From contig JAFKGD010000001.1 of NCBI GenBank assembly GCA_017307855.1, positions 589,340 to 653,339 on the forward strand: a stretch of 64,000 nt of DNA. Direction: 5' to 3'. Source of the stretch: Burkholderiales bacterium (GTDB lineage: Bacteria; Pseudomonadota; Gammaproteobacteria; Burkholderiales; Burkholderiaceae_C). The position numbers were made by a program, and so were the translations under genes. The notes under the pieces were generated by a model. That model made no database searches, was not told where the DNA came from, and saw only the letters and a program-made list of their open reading frames with translations. Below are positions 44,519 through 54,917 of this stretch, piece by piece. The number at the start of each line of letters is the position of its first letter. Position 1 is the stretch's first letter.

Positions 44519-46251
44519 GCTGGCAGCCGCAGATCGCCGACCTGCGCTTCGTGCTCGACGACGTGCTGGGCGCGGGTGACCGCCTGCGTGCCCTGCCCCC
44601 GTTCGCCGAAGCCGACGCCAGCCTGATGGCCCAGGTGCTGGAAGAAGCCGGCAAGTTCGTCGAGAACGAGATCGCCCCGCTCAACCGCACGGGCGACGAG
44701 ATCGGCTGCCGCTTCGACGGCGGTCGCGTCGTCACGCCGCCGGGCTTCGCCGATGCCTATGCCGCCTTCTGGCAGGCCGGCTGGCCGGCGCTGGCCTGCG
44801 ATCCCGACGACGGCGGCCAGGGCCTGCCCTGGGTGCTGGAAGGTGCGCTCTACGAAATGCTCTCCGGCGCCAACCATGGCTGGACCATGGCCCCCGGCCT
44901 GCTGCATGGCGCCTACGAGTGCCTGAAGCACCACGGCAGCGACGCGCTCAAGGCGCACTACCTACCGCGCATCGCCAGCGGCGAATGGCTGGCCACCATG
45001 TGCCTGACGGAGCCGCACGCAGGCAGCGACCTGGGCCTGGCCCGCACCAAGGGCGAGCCGCAAGCCGACGGCAGTTTCGCGGTCAGCGGCACCAAGATCT
45101 TCATCTCGGGCGGCGAGCACGACCTGACGGACAACATCGTCCACCTCGTGCTCGGGCGCTTGCCCGATGCTCCGGCCGGCCCCAAGGGCCTGTCGCTCTT
45201 CCTCGTGCCCAAGGTGATGGCCGATGGCACCCGCAACGCCCTCGCCTGCGAGCGCATCGAGGAGAAGATGGGCCTGCACGGCAGCCCCACCTGCGTGATG
45301 CGCTTCGACGGCGCCACCGGCTGGCTGATCGGCGAGGCCGGGCGCGGCCTGAACGCCATGTTCGTGATGATGAATGCCGCGCGCCTGCACGTGGCGCTGC
45401 AGGGCGTGGGCCTGCTTGACGCGGCCTGGCAGAAGGCCGACGCCTATGCGAAGGAGCGCCGGCAGATGCGCGCACCACGGCCGGCCGACGCTGCGCCCGC
45501 AGACCCGGTTCGTGGCCCCGACCTCATCGGCGAGCACCCGGCGATGCGCCGCATCCTCGACGTGCAGCGCGCCTGGATCGACGCCGGCCGCGTGCTGGCC
45601 TACCGCACGGCCGTCGAGCTGGACGTCGCGCGCCACCATGCCGACGCCGCCACGCGCGACGCGGCGCAGAACTGGTGCAGCGTGGTCACGCCCGTGCTCA
45701 AGGCCGCCTTCACGCACCAGGCCTTCCACGGCGCCAGCGAATGCCTGCAGGTGTTCGGCGGCCATGGCTACGTGCGCGAATGGGGCGTGGAGCAGATCGT
45801 GCGCGATGCGCGCGTGACCATGATCTACGAGGGCACGAACGAGATCCAGGCCATCGACCTGCTGGTGCGCAAGGTGCTGCCCGATGGCGGCGCGGCCTTC
45901 TCGCGCGCCCTGCTGGGACTGCGCGCCGAGCTGGACGCGGGCCAGACTGCGCATGCCGATGCGCTGCGCCGCTTCGCCGAACTGCGCTACCTGGTCGCCA
46001 CGCTGGTGGAGGCGGGCAAGAAAGATCCGGTGCTGCCCTACGAAGTGGCCGACGATTTCCTGCGCCTGGTGGCGCTGGCGCTGGTGGGCTGGGCCTGGGC
46101 CCGCATCGGCGCGGCACCGGGCGCCCAGGCGCCACGCTGGCAGGCGCCGTCCGTCGCGCTCACCCGGCACGTGCTTCCCGAGTTCGAGATGCGCATGACA
46201 ATGCTGAAGGCGCGCTGCAAGGCCGCCCTGCAGCCGGCCGAAGCAGCCTGA
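44515..46251 (+). CDS. Acyl-CoA dehydrogenase in the hydroxycinnamate operon
   Basis: The 578-residue FAD enzyme is of the large AidB/FadE-like type with a C-terminal extension. Flavin and substrate motifs are MCLTEPHAGSDLGLARTKG near residue 161 and FGGHGYVREWGVEQIVRD near 415. The catalytic Glu is in MIYEGTNEIQAIDLLVRK near 442. Translational coupling to livF implies a role on the imported compound. A plausible job is oxidising dihydroferuloyl- or phenylpropanoyl-CoA to the cinnamoyl-CoA used by the hydratase; this is inference. Electrons would go to ETF, whose alpha subunit ends the window. Confidence 0.88.
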   Translation: MSWQPQIADLRFVLDDVLGAGDRLRALPPFAEADASLMAQVLEEAGKFVENEIAPLNRTGDEIGCRFDGGRVVTPPGFADAYAAFWQAGWPALACDPDDGGQGLPWVLEGALYEMLSGANHGWTMAPGLLHGAYECLKHHGSDALKAHYLPRIASGEWLATMCLTEPHAGSDLGLARTKGEPQADGSFAVSGTKIFISGGEHDLTDNIVHLVLGRLPDAPAGPKGLSLFLVPKVMADGTRNALACERIEEKMGLHGSPTCVMRFDGATGWLIGEAGRGLNAMFVMMNAARLHVALQGVGLLDAAWQKADAYAKERRQMRAPRPADAAPADPVRGPDLIGEHPAMRRILDVQRAWIDAGRVLAYRTAVELDVARHHADAATRDAAQNWCSVVTPVLKAAFTHQAFHGASECLQVFGGHGYVREWGVEQIVRDARVTMIYEGTNEIQAIDLLVRKVLPDGGAAFSRALLGLRAELDAGQTAHADALRRFAELRYLVATLVEAGKKDPVLPYEVADDFLRLVALALVGWAWARIGAAPGAQAPRWQAPSVALTRHVLPEFEMRMTMLKARCKAALQPAEAA

Positions 46252-46290
46252 CGCCGGGCCACAACAAACGAACGAAGCGGAGAAGAGTCC

Positions 46291-48105
46291 ATGAACCTGC
46301 CCTTGTCTCTGAGCGTGGCCGCGCGTCCCGCGTCGGCGCTGGCCGCCGTGGCGGCCGTCGCCCTGCTGGCCGGCTGTGCCAACGCACCGCGTGAGGTGCG
46401 CGTGCCGCGCGGCAGCGCGGCGCCGGGTTTCGCCCATGTTATTCCGTGCGAATCCGTGGCGCAGCGCATTTCCGCGCCGGGCCTGCGCATTGCCTCGGCC
46501 GAGCGCGTGGCCGCCGGCGCGCTGGTGCTGCCCGGCATCGCATGGCAAGTGCCCGAGCACTGCGTGGTCAAGGGCACGGTGGACGAACGCACCAGCCCGG
46601 TGGACGGCAAGCGCTACGCCATCGGTTTCGAGATGCGCCTGCCCGCCAGCTGGAACGGCCGCTTCATGTACCAGGCCAATGGCGGCCTCGACGGTTTCGT
46701 GACGCCGGCCTATGGCGACATCCTGGGCGGCGGCCCCACCAGCAACGGGTTGACCAAGGGCTTCGCCGTGATGAGCTCGGACGCCGGCCATGCCTTCGAC
46801 CGCAGCACGCCCATCGGTGGCGCCACCTTCGGGCTCGATCCGCAGGCGCGGCGCGACTACGGCTACAACGCCGTCGCGCGTCTCACGCCGCTGGCCAAGT
46901 CGATGCTCGCGGCCTACTACGGCAAGCGCCCCGACACCTCGTACATCGTCGGCACCTCCAACGGCGGGCGCCACGCCTTCGTGGCCGCCGCGCGCCTGCC
47001 CGGCGAATACGACGGCATCCTGGCCGTCACGCCTGGCTATGAGTTGCCGCGTGCGGCCGTGGCCCAGGTCTGGGGCGCGCAGCAGTTCGCCAAGGTGGCC
47101 CGGCGCGGCGCCAACGGCCGCCCCGACCTGGCCACCGCGTTCCCGCCAGCCGACCTGCAGCTGCTGGCCCAGCGCGTGCTGGCGCGCTGCGACATGCTCG
47201 ACGGCGCTTTCGACGTCATCGTGGCCGACGTGGCCGGCTGCCAGGAGGCCTTCGATCCGCAACGCGACATCCCCACCTGCGGCCCTGGCGCGGCCGGTTC
47301 GGGCCAGTGCCTCACGCAGGCGCAGAAGGACGTGCTGGCGCGCGTGTTCGCCGGCCCGTCCGATGCCACGGGCATGCGCCTGTACGACGGCCTGCCGTGG
47401 GACGCTGGCGTGGCCGGCGCCGACTGGGCGCGCTGGAAGTTCGACTACAGCGTCGGGCCGCGCGATGCCATCGCCCTCGCCTTCGTGATGACCACGCCAC
47501 CGGCCTCGCCGCGCACGGTCACCGGCCAGGGCACGACCCTGATCGACTACGCGCTGGGCTTCGACGTCGACCGCGACGCCGGCCGCATCTTCGCCACCGA
47601 GGGCGCGTACACCGAATCGGCGATGGAATTCATGACGCCGCGCGACCCCGCTTTCCGCGAATTCGTGCGCCGTGGTGGCAAGCTGATCGTGCTGCACGGC
47701 ACGGCCGACCCGGTGTTTTCGGCGCTGGGCAGCGTGCGCTGGATGCAGGAATTCGCCGTGGCCCACGGCGCTGCGCAGGCGCGCCGCAGCGCGCGCCTGT
47801 TCCTCGTGCCCGGCATGAACCACAGCCGCGGCGGCCCGGCCACCGACCAGTTCGACGCGCTCGATCCGCTGGTGCGCTGGGTGGAATTCGGCGACGCGCC
47901 CGACCGCATCGAGGCCCGCGCCCGCGGCGCCGGCAGCACGGTGCCCAACCCGGAGGTGCCCACCGCCTGGAACCCCGCCCGCACCCGGCCGCTGTGCCCC
48001 TGGCCCGAGGTGGCGCGCTACAGCGGCCAGGGCGACATGGAAAGCGCGGCCAGCTTCGCCTGCGTGGCACCAGCCCATCGGCGCGACACCGGATCGCTGC
48101 GCTGA
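46291..48105 (+). CDS. Tannase/feruloyl esterase family lipoprotein
   Basis: The 604-residue alpha/beta hydrolase has a signal with lipobox (ALLAGC, lipidated Cys near residue 29), so it is probably anchored in the outer membrane or periplasm. The nucleophile Ser is in IVGTSNGGRHAFVAA near residue 222. The family Asp and calcium/disulfide region is CDMLDGAFDVIVADVAGCQEAFDP near 302. The catalytic His is in LVPGMNHSRGGPATDQF near 513. It would free ferulate from plant cell-wall or phenolic esters for the pathway genes just upstream. Confidence 0.9.
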   Translation: MNLPLSLSVAARPASALAAVAAVALLAGCANAPREVRVPRGSAAPGFAHVIPCESVAQRISAPGLRIASAERVAAGALVLPGIAWQVPEHCVVKGTVDERTSPVDGKRYAIGFEMRLPASWNGRFMYQANGGLDGFVTPAYGDILGGGPTSNGLTKGFAVMSSDAGHAFDRSTPIGGATFGLDPQARRDYGYNAVARLTPLAKSMLAAYYGKRPDTSYIVGTSNGGRHAFVAAARLPGEYDGILAVTPGYELPRAAVAQVWGAQQFAKVARRGANGRPDLATAFPPADLQLLAQRVLARCDMLDGAFDVIVADVAGCQEAFDPQRDIPTCGPGAAGSGQCLTQAQKDVLARVFAGPSDATGMRLYDGLPWDAGVAGADWARWKFDYSVGPRDAIALAFVMTTPPASPRTVTGQGTTLIDYALGFDVDRDAGRIFATEGAYTESAMEFMTPRDPAFREFVRRGGKLIVLHGTADPVFSALGSVRWMQEFAVAHGAAQARRSARLFLVPGMNHSRGGPATDQFDALDPLVRWVEFGDAPDRIEARARGAGSTVPNPEVPTAWNPARTRPLCPWPEVARYSGQGDMESAASFACVAPAHRRDTGSLR

Positions 48106-48130
48106 CCCCCACGCCTGCCCCCGAGAACGC

Positions 48131-48646
48131 ATGCCCGTCACCCGCTACAGCGCCACCACCCGCGCGCGCACCGCGCCCCGGCGCGCCCCTGCCGAAGCCC
48201 ATGCCAACGGCGCTGCCGCCGAGCCGGTCGACAGCAGCTTCCTGCAAAGCCTGCTGGGCTACAACGCCAGCCGCGTCTCGCTCGCCGTCGTGACGGTTTT
48301 CCTCGAGCGCATGGCCGTGTACGACCTGCGCCCCATCAACTTCTCGGTGCTCTCGCTGATCAAGGACAACCCGGGCATCACCTCGCGCCAGATCTGCGCC
48401 GCCCTGGGCATGCAGCCGCCCAACGTGGTGGGCATGGTGGGCGCATTCGAGAAGCGTGGGCTGATCGAGCGCCAGCCTCATCCGCATGACGGCCGCGCCG
48501 TGGGCCTGCACCTCACCGACGCCGGCTCGGCGCTGATGCGCGAGGCCGAGCCGGCGGCCGTGAGCCTGGAAGCCGAAGTGGCGGCCAGGCTCTCGGATGC
48601 GGAGCGGCGCACGCTGATGCGGCTGCTGCAGAAAATCTACCTGTAG
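48131..48646 (+). CDS. MarR-family regulator, likely CouR/FerR-like
   Basis: The 171-residue winged-helix protein has a basic, Ala-rich leader of about 35 residues, then FLQSLLGYNASRVSLAVVTVFLERM, and a recognition region ITSRQICAALGMQPPNVVGMVGAFEKRG near residue 90. It ends the ferulate series, 25 bases after the esterase gene. In other bacteria a MarR protein responding to hydroxycinnamoyl-CoA controls this pathway, so this is the best candidate for binding the palindrome at 35993-36009. Confidence 0.87.
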   Translation: MPVTRYSATTRARTAPRRAPAEAHANGAAAEPVDSSFLQSLLGYNASRVSLAVVTVFLERMAVYDLRPINFSVLSLIKDNPGITSRQICAALGMQPPNVVGMVGAFEKRGLIERQPHPHDGRAVGLHLTDAGSALMREAEPAAVSLEAEVAARLSDAERRTLMRLLQKIYL

Positions 48647-48650
48647 TCCA

Positions 48651-48680
48651 GCGGGCCAAATCCCCGTCCGGACGGCCCGC
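48651..48680 (+). terminator. Weak hairpin after the MarR gene
   Basis: Arms GCGGGCC (48651-48657) and GGCCCGC (48674-48680) enclose GTCCGGAC. No T-run follows, so termination here would be inefficient or Rho-dependent. Confidence 0.35.
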
Positions 48681-48736
48681 GCCTGCGCCGCCGTCACAAT
48701 GGCGGTCTTTCGCCGTTCACAAGACAAGGATTCAAG

Positions 48737-49087
48737 ATGACCACCACCCCCTCGGGCCTGCAGTACGAAGACACCACCGCCGGCTCCGGCGACGAAGCGA
48801 AGGCCGGCCAGCAGGTCACCGTGCATTACACGGGCTGGCTCTACAACGACGGCGTGCAGGGCGCCAAGTTCGACAGCAGCCGCGACCGCAACGATCCGTT
48901 CCGCTTCGCGCTGGGCGCCGGCATGGTCATCAAGGGCTGGGACGAGGGCGTGGCCGGCATGAAGGTGGGCGGCCAGCGCACGCTGATCATCCCCGCCGCG
49001 CTGGGCTACGGTGCGCGCGGCGCCGGCGGCGTGATTCCGCCCAACGCCACGCTGAAGTTCGACGTCGAGCTGCTGGCCGTGCGCTGA
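48737..49087 (+). CDS. FKBP-type peptidyl-prolyl isomerase
   Basis: The 116-residue single-domain, cytoplasmic protein has no signal peptide. Conserved active-site features are VTVHYTGWLYNDG near residue 29, FRFALGAGMVIKGWDEGVAGMKVGG near 57 and IIPAALGYG near 88. It catalyses cis-trans isomerisation of prolyl bonds. It has its own terminator and lies just before the heat-shock chaperone genes. Confidence 0.94.
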   Translation: MTTTPSGLQYEDTTAGSGDEAKAGQQVTVHYTGWLYNDGVQGAKFDSSRDRNDPFRFALGAGMVIKGWDEGVAGMKVGGQRTLIIPAALGYGARGAGGVIPPNATLKFDVELLAVR

Positions 49088-49110
49088 GCGCCTGCCTGCC
49101 ACCCCCTCGC

Positions 49111-49137
49111 AGCCGGCCCCGTGGCCGGCTTTTTTTC
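49111..49137 (+). terminator. Rho-independent terminator after the FKBP gene
   Basis: The perfect 8-bp stem AGCCGGCC / GGCCGGCT with loop CCGT (49111-49130) is followed by seven T. Confidence 0.93.
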
Positions 49138-49232
49138 GCCTTCGCTGCGTTCTCGCGCGCCGCGCAGGGCCGGCTCGCTGCTGCGCAGCGGAGATAATCC
49201 GCGGTTACGTTTCAAAACCTGCTTGTCCCTGT

Positions 49233-49260
49233 CTTGAAAAGGGCCAAGGCATCCCAAGGT
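49233..49260 (+). promoter_or_regulatory. Sigma-32-like heat-shock promoter of grpE-dnaK-dnaJ
   Basis: CTTGAAA (49233-49239) matches the -35 of heat-shock promoters exactly. After 13 bases comes CCCAAGGT (49253-49260), a partial match to CCCCATnT. It is 37 bases upstream of the grpE start, where such a promoter is expected. Confidence 0.6.
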
Positions 49261-49296
49261 AGGGCATGACTTTTCGCCCTCCTCGATCTTTCAGAC

Positions 49297-49854
49297 ATGA
49301 CCGACCCGACGAAACCCATCGACTCCCCCGCGCCCGACGCCCCGCGCTCGCCCGAGGAACTCGAGGCCGCCCAGGCTGCCTCCGAAGCCGATCTGGCCGC
49401 GCTGCAGGCCGAGCTCGAGGCCCTCAAGGCCAAGAGCGCCGAGATGGCCGACCAGTACCTGCGCGCCCAGGCCGAGGTGCAGAACGCCCGCCGCCGCGCC
49501 GACGAAGAAGTCAGCAAGGCCCGCAAGTTCGCGCTGGAAGGCTTTGCAGAGAGCCTGCTGCCCGTCATCGACAGCCTCGAAGCAGGCCTGGCGGTGAAGG
49601 ACGCCACCAACGAGCAGATCCGCGAGGGCGCTGAGGCCACGCTGCGCCAGCTGGTCAGCGCCCTCTCGCGCAACAAGGTGATCGCCATCGCGCCGGCCGC
49701 GGGCGAGAAGTTCGACCCTAACCAGCATCAGGCGATCTCCATGGTGCCGGCCGACCAGGAAGCCAACACGGTGGTGTCCGTGCTGCAGAAGGGCTACCTG
49801 ATCGCCGAGCGCGTGCTGCGCCCGGCCCTGGTCACGGTGGCGGCGCCGAAGTAA
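49297..49854 (+). CDS. grpE: GrpE nucleotide exchange factor
   Basis: The 185-residue co-chaperone drives ADP release from DnaK. It has a long N-terminal coiled coil (about residues 22-65, [18 protein letters not shown]) followed by [20 protein letters not shown], and the C-terminal beta domain with [13 protein letters not shown] and [20 protein letters not shown]. It is the first gene of the grpE-dnaK-dnaJ group. There is no strong ribosome-binding site close to ATG 49297. Confidence 0.96.
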   Translation: MTDPTKPIDSPAPDAPRSPEELEAAQAASEADLAALQAELEALKAKSAEMADQYLRAQAEVQNARRRADEEVSKARKFALEGFAESLLPVIDSLEAGLAVKDATNEQIREGAEATLRQLVSALSRNKVIAIAPAAGEKFDPNQHQAISMVPADQEANTVVSVLQKGYLIAERVLRPALVTVAAPK

Positions 49855-49884
49855 TCCACCGGCTGCCCCTTGAATCCACACAGG

Positions 49885-49893
49885 TTATCCACA
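49885..49893 (+). promoter_or_regulatory. Perfect DnaA box in the grpE-dnaK gap
   Basis: TTATCCACA matches the consensus DnaA 9-mer exactly. It sits between near-copies TGAATCCACA (49871) and TGAATCCACG (49906). With only one box and no dnaA or dnaN nearby, it is not an origin; DnaA-dependent regulation or chance are both possible. Confidence 0.45.
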
Positions 49894-49957
49894 ACTTCCC
49901 GACATTGAATCCACGGCTTCGGCGGGATACGCCGGCCAACGAAACGGAGCACACAAC

Positions 49958-51895
<1,938 letters not shown>

Positions 51896-51973
51896 GTCCC
51901 CGCCCCATCCGCGCCGCGTCGCATGCCTTGGGGCACGGCGCGGCGTTTGCGTTAGCAGCAACCCGAAACGACG

Positions 51974-53107
51974 ATGGCCACGAAGCGCGATTACTACGAA
52001 GTCCTGGGCGTACCGAAGAACGCCTCGGAAGACGAACTCAAGAAGGCTTATCGCAAGCTCGCGATGAAGTACCACCCTGACCGCAACCAGGGTGACGCCG
52101 CGAAAGCCGCCGAAGAGAAGTTCAAGGAGGCCAAGGAGGCCTACGAGATGCTGTCGGACGGCGACAAGCGCGCGGCCTACGACCAGCACGGCCACGCGGG
52201 CGTCGACCCCAACATGCGCGGCCCGGGCGGCGAGGCCTACGGCGGCTTTGCCGACGCCTTCGGAGACATCTTCGGCGACATCTTCGGCCAGCAGCGCGGC
52301 GGTGGCCGGGGCGGGCGCCAGGTGTACCGCGGCAGCGACCTGTCGTATGCGATGGAAGTGACGCTGGAAGAGGCGGCCGCCGGCAAGGAAGCGCAGATCC
52401 GCATTCCCAGCTGGGACAGCTGCGATACCTGCCACGGCAGCGGCGCCAAGCCCGGCACCAAGCCCATCACCTGCACCACCTGCAACGGCCAGGGCTCGGT
52501 GCAGATGCGCCAGGGTTTCTTCAGCGTGCAGCAGACCTGCCCGCAGTGCCGCGGCACGGGCAAGATCATCCCGGAGCCCTGCCCCACCTGCCACGGCCAG
52601 GGCAAGGTCAAGAACAACAAGACGCTGGAGGTGAAGATCCCCGCCGGCATCGACGACGGCATGCGCATCCGTTCCACCGGCAACGGCGAGCCGGGCACCA
52701 ATGGCGGACCGCCGGGCGACCTGTACATCGAGATCCGCCTGAAGAAGCATGCGGTGTTCGAGCGTGATGGCGACGACCTGCACTGCGTCGTGCCCATCGC
52801 GGTGACCACGGCGGCCCTCGGTGGCGAGATCGAGGTGCCCACGCTGGGCGGCTCGGCCGCCATCGACATTCCTGAAGGCACACAGGCCGGCAAGCAGTTC
52901 CGCCTGCGCGGCAAGGGGATCAAGGGCGTGCGCTCCAGCTACCCCGGCGACCTGTATTGCCACATCGCGGTCGAGACGCCGGTCAAGCTCACCGAGCACC
53001 AGCGCAAGCTGATGAAAGAGCTGGACGAATCGCTCAAGAAGGGTGGTGCCAAGCACCACCCGAGCGATGCGTCGTGGGCGGACCGGTTGAAGAACCTGTT
53101 CAGCTGA
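51974..53107 (+). CDS. dnaJ: Chaperone DnaJ (Hsp40)
   Basis: The 377-residue protein has a J domain at residues 4-70 with the HPD triad in [10 protein letters not shown], then a Gly/Phe linker. Four zinc-binding repeats follow: [24 protein letters not shown] and CPTCHGQG (residues 150-210). The C-terminal substrate-binding domains complete it. It stimulates DnaK ATPase. The gene ends at a hairpin terminator. Confidence 0.98.
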   Translation: MATKRDYYEVLGVPKNASEDELKKAYRKLAMKYHPDRNQGDAAKAAEEKFKEAKEAYEMLSDGDKRAAYDQHGHAGVDPNMRGPGGEAYGGFADAFGDIFGDIFGQQRGGGRGGRQVYRGSDLSYAMEVTLEEAAAGKEAQIRIPSWDSCDTCHGSGAKPGTKPITCTTCNGQGSVQMRQGFFSVQQTCPQCRGTGKIIPEPCPTCHGQGKVKNNKTLEVKIPAGIDDGMRIRSTGNGEPGTNGGPPGDLYIEIRLKKHAVFERDGDDLHCVVPIAVTTAALGGEIEVPTLGGSAAIDIPEGTQAGKQFRLRGKGIKGVRSSYPGDLYCHIAVETPVKLTEHQRKLMKELDESLKKGGAKHHPSDASWADRLKNLFS

Positions 53108-53130
53108 CCCTTCGTCAGGTCAATCGAATA

Positions 53131-53156
53131 GCGGCCCTTGGGCCGCTTTTCTTTTT
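53131..53156 (+). terminator. Rho-independent terminator after dnaJ
   Basis: The stem GCGGCC / GGCCGC (53131-53146, loop CTTG) is followed by TTTTCTTTTT. Confidence 0.88.
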
Positions 53157-53195
53157 GGGTGGCTCTTGGAGGTGCTGCGCTGCCTGGAGGCCGCC

Positions 53196-54284
53196 TCAAA
53201 ACAGCATTCCCTGCCCTTCCAACTTCGCTGGCGGCCGGAACTGCGAGATGTCCTGCTCGCGCCGCTCCTGGTTGTAGCCCGACCGCCTTGACGCACGCGT
53301 GAAACGCTGTCGCAGCAGCGCCGCCCATTCGCCCGTGCCCTTCATGCGCGTGGCGAAGTCGGCGTCGTAGTCCTTGCCACCGCGCATGTCCTGGATGCGC
53401 GCCATCACGCGCGCGGCGCGCTGGGGATAGTGCACGTCGAGCCATTCACGGAACAGTGGTGACACTTCCCAGGGCAGGCGGATCACCTGGTAGAACGCAC
53501 GCCGCGCGCCGGCCTGCCAGGCGGCATCCATCACCTGCTCCATGTCTTCGTTGATGAACGGGATCTGCGGCGACACGCTCACGCCCACAGGCACGCCCGC
53601 CTCGGCCAGCGTGCGGATGGTGCGCAGCCGACGCTGCGGCGCGGCCGCGCGCGGCTCGAGCCGGCGCGAGAGTTCGGCATCGAGCGTGGTGATGGTGATG
53701 TAGACCGACACCAGGCCGCGTTCAGCCAACGGAGCGAGCAGGTCGAGGTCGCGCTCGACGCCGCTGGACTTGGTGACGATGCCGAAGGGGTGGCGCGTCT
53801 CGTGGAAAAGCTCGACCGCCGCCCGCGTGAGGCGCAGCTCGCGCTCGATCGGCTGGTAGGCGTCGGTCACCGTGCCCACGGCGGTGGATTCGGGCCGGTA
53901 GCCGGGCCGGGAGAGTTCGCGCCGCAGCACCTCGGCCAGATTGCGCTTGGCCACCAGCCTGGTCTCGAAATCGAGTCCGGGCGACAGGTTGAGATAGCTG
54001 TGCGTGGGGCGTGCATAGCAGTAGATGCAGCCGTGCTCGCAACCGCGATACGGGTTGAGACCCTGCACGAACGAGATGTCAGGCGAGTCGTTGCGCGTGA
54101 GCGCGCTGCGCGCGTTCTCGAAGGTGACCTGGGTGCGCGGCAGGGCGCGCTCGTCCTGCTCGATCGCCAGCGTGTCCCAGCCGTCGTCGCAGGCATCGCG
54201 CACCGTCGACTCGAACCGGTGCGCCATCTGCGAGGCCGCGCCACGGCCCTTGATGGCGGACAGAGGGATGAAGACGGAGTCCAT
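53196..54284 (-). CDS. PA0069-family radical SAM protein under LexA control
   Basis: The 362-residue protein has the radical-SAM cluster motif C82-x3-C86-x2-C89 (GCEHGCIYCYA), and SAM-barrel segments such as GTVTDAYQPIERELRLTR and VSPQIPFINEDM. This family is related to spore photoproduct lyase-type proteins (SplB-like), and its reaction is not established. A perfect LexA box lies 18-37 bases upstream of ATG 54284, so it should be induced by DNA damage. I recall the Pseudomonas aeruginosa member PA0069 being reported in the SOS regulon, which would agree. A DNA-repair or tolerance role is the natural inference. Confidence 0.9.
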   Translation of the reverse strand: MDSVFIPLSAIKGRGAASQMAHRFESTVRDACDDGWDTLAIEQDERALPRTQVTFENARSALTRNDSPDISFVQGLNPYRGCEHGCIYCYARPTHSYLNLSPGLDFETRLVAKRNLAEVLRRELSRPGYRPESTAVGTVTDAYQPIERELRLTRAAVELFHETRHPFGIVTKSSGVERDLDLLAPLAERGLVSVYITITTLDAELSRRLEPRAAAPQRRLRTIRTLAEAGVPVGVSVSPQIPFINEDMEQVMDAAWQAGARRAFYQVIRLPWEVSPLFREWLDVHYPQRAARVMARIQDMRGGKDYDADFATRMKGTGEWAALLRQRFTRASRRSGYNQERREQDISQFRPPAKLEGQGMLF

Positions 54285-54301
54285 GGGTTTTGCCTGGAAA
54301 A

Positions 54302-54321
54302 TACTGTTGTTTTATACAGTA
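54302..54321. promoter_or_regulatory. LexA (SOS) box
   Basis: TACTGT-N8-ACAGTA at 54302-54321 has the invariant CTGT and ACAG half-sites with the correct 8-base spacing, and an AT-rich centre. It lies directly upstream of the radical SAM gene. The divergent LETM1-like gene starts 114 bases away and is less likely to be controlled. Confidence 0.85.
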
Positions 54322-54434
54322 TATGACCGGTGCAGCTGCGAGCGCCACAGGACCCATGCCGACTGTGTAACAGCCGTGCTTTCCCCCTGTTGTGGGGATT
54401 GCCAGCCCCCCGCCTGCCCCGCTAGATTGCGTGC

Positions 54435-54905
54435 ATGCCCGCGCCCGCCCCGTCTGCTGCCCCCGCCCTCGCGCAGCCGGCCGCGATGGCCATCGACATC
54501 GACCTGACCGATGCGGCGCCTGCCGCCGTTGCGCCCATGGCCGACACCGGCGCGCTGTCCTCCTCGTTCGACCCCGACTCCACCCTCATGTACCAGGCGA
54601 AGATGAAGCGCGCGCCGCTGTGGTTCTGCTCGTTCCTGGCCGGCAATTCGCGCGAGAAGCGGCGCCTGGGCGACGAGCTGGCGCATATCAAGGGGGCGTG
54701 GCCGCTGCTGATGAAGCAGCGCCGCGGCGGCACCTGGACCAGCGAGGACAAGCAGCGCCTGCAGGCCATGCTGCGATCCGCGTCTTCGGTCAGCCCCTAC
54801 CTGTTCATCTGGGCGCTGCCGGGCTCGGTCCTGCTGCTGCCGTTCCTGGCCTGGTACCTCGACACCCGTCGCAAGTGGCGCGAGCGCAGGCGCGACCGCA
54901 GCTGA
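54435..54905 (+). CDS. LETM1-like membrane-associated protein of unknown function
   Basis: The 156-residue protein has a disordered Ala/Pro-rich first third and a helical middle. Near residue 122 a segment PYLFIWALPGSVLLLPFLAW forms the single predicted membrane span, followed by a very basic tail (DTRRKWRERRRDRS). The PGSxLLLPxLAW pattern resembles the LETM1-like ribosome-binding domain seen in bacterial proteins. The function is unknown. It is convergent with the RND outer-membrane gene. Confidence 0.7.
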   Translation: MPAPAPSAAPALAQPAAMAIDIDLTDAAPAAVAPMADTGALSSSFDPDSTLMYQAKMKRAPLWFCSFLAGNSREKRRLGDELAHIKGAWPLLMKQRRGGTWTSEDKQRLQAMLRSASSVSPYLFIWALPGSVLLLPFLAWYLDTRRKWRERRRDRS

Positions 54906-54917
54906 TGCGCCTTGGGT

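Noticed and set aside
49885-49893. Possible replication origin at the DnaA box.
   Set aside because: There is a single box, no AT-rich unwinding region, and no dnaA, dnaN or parAB genes in the window.
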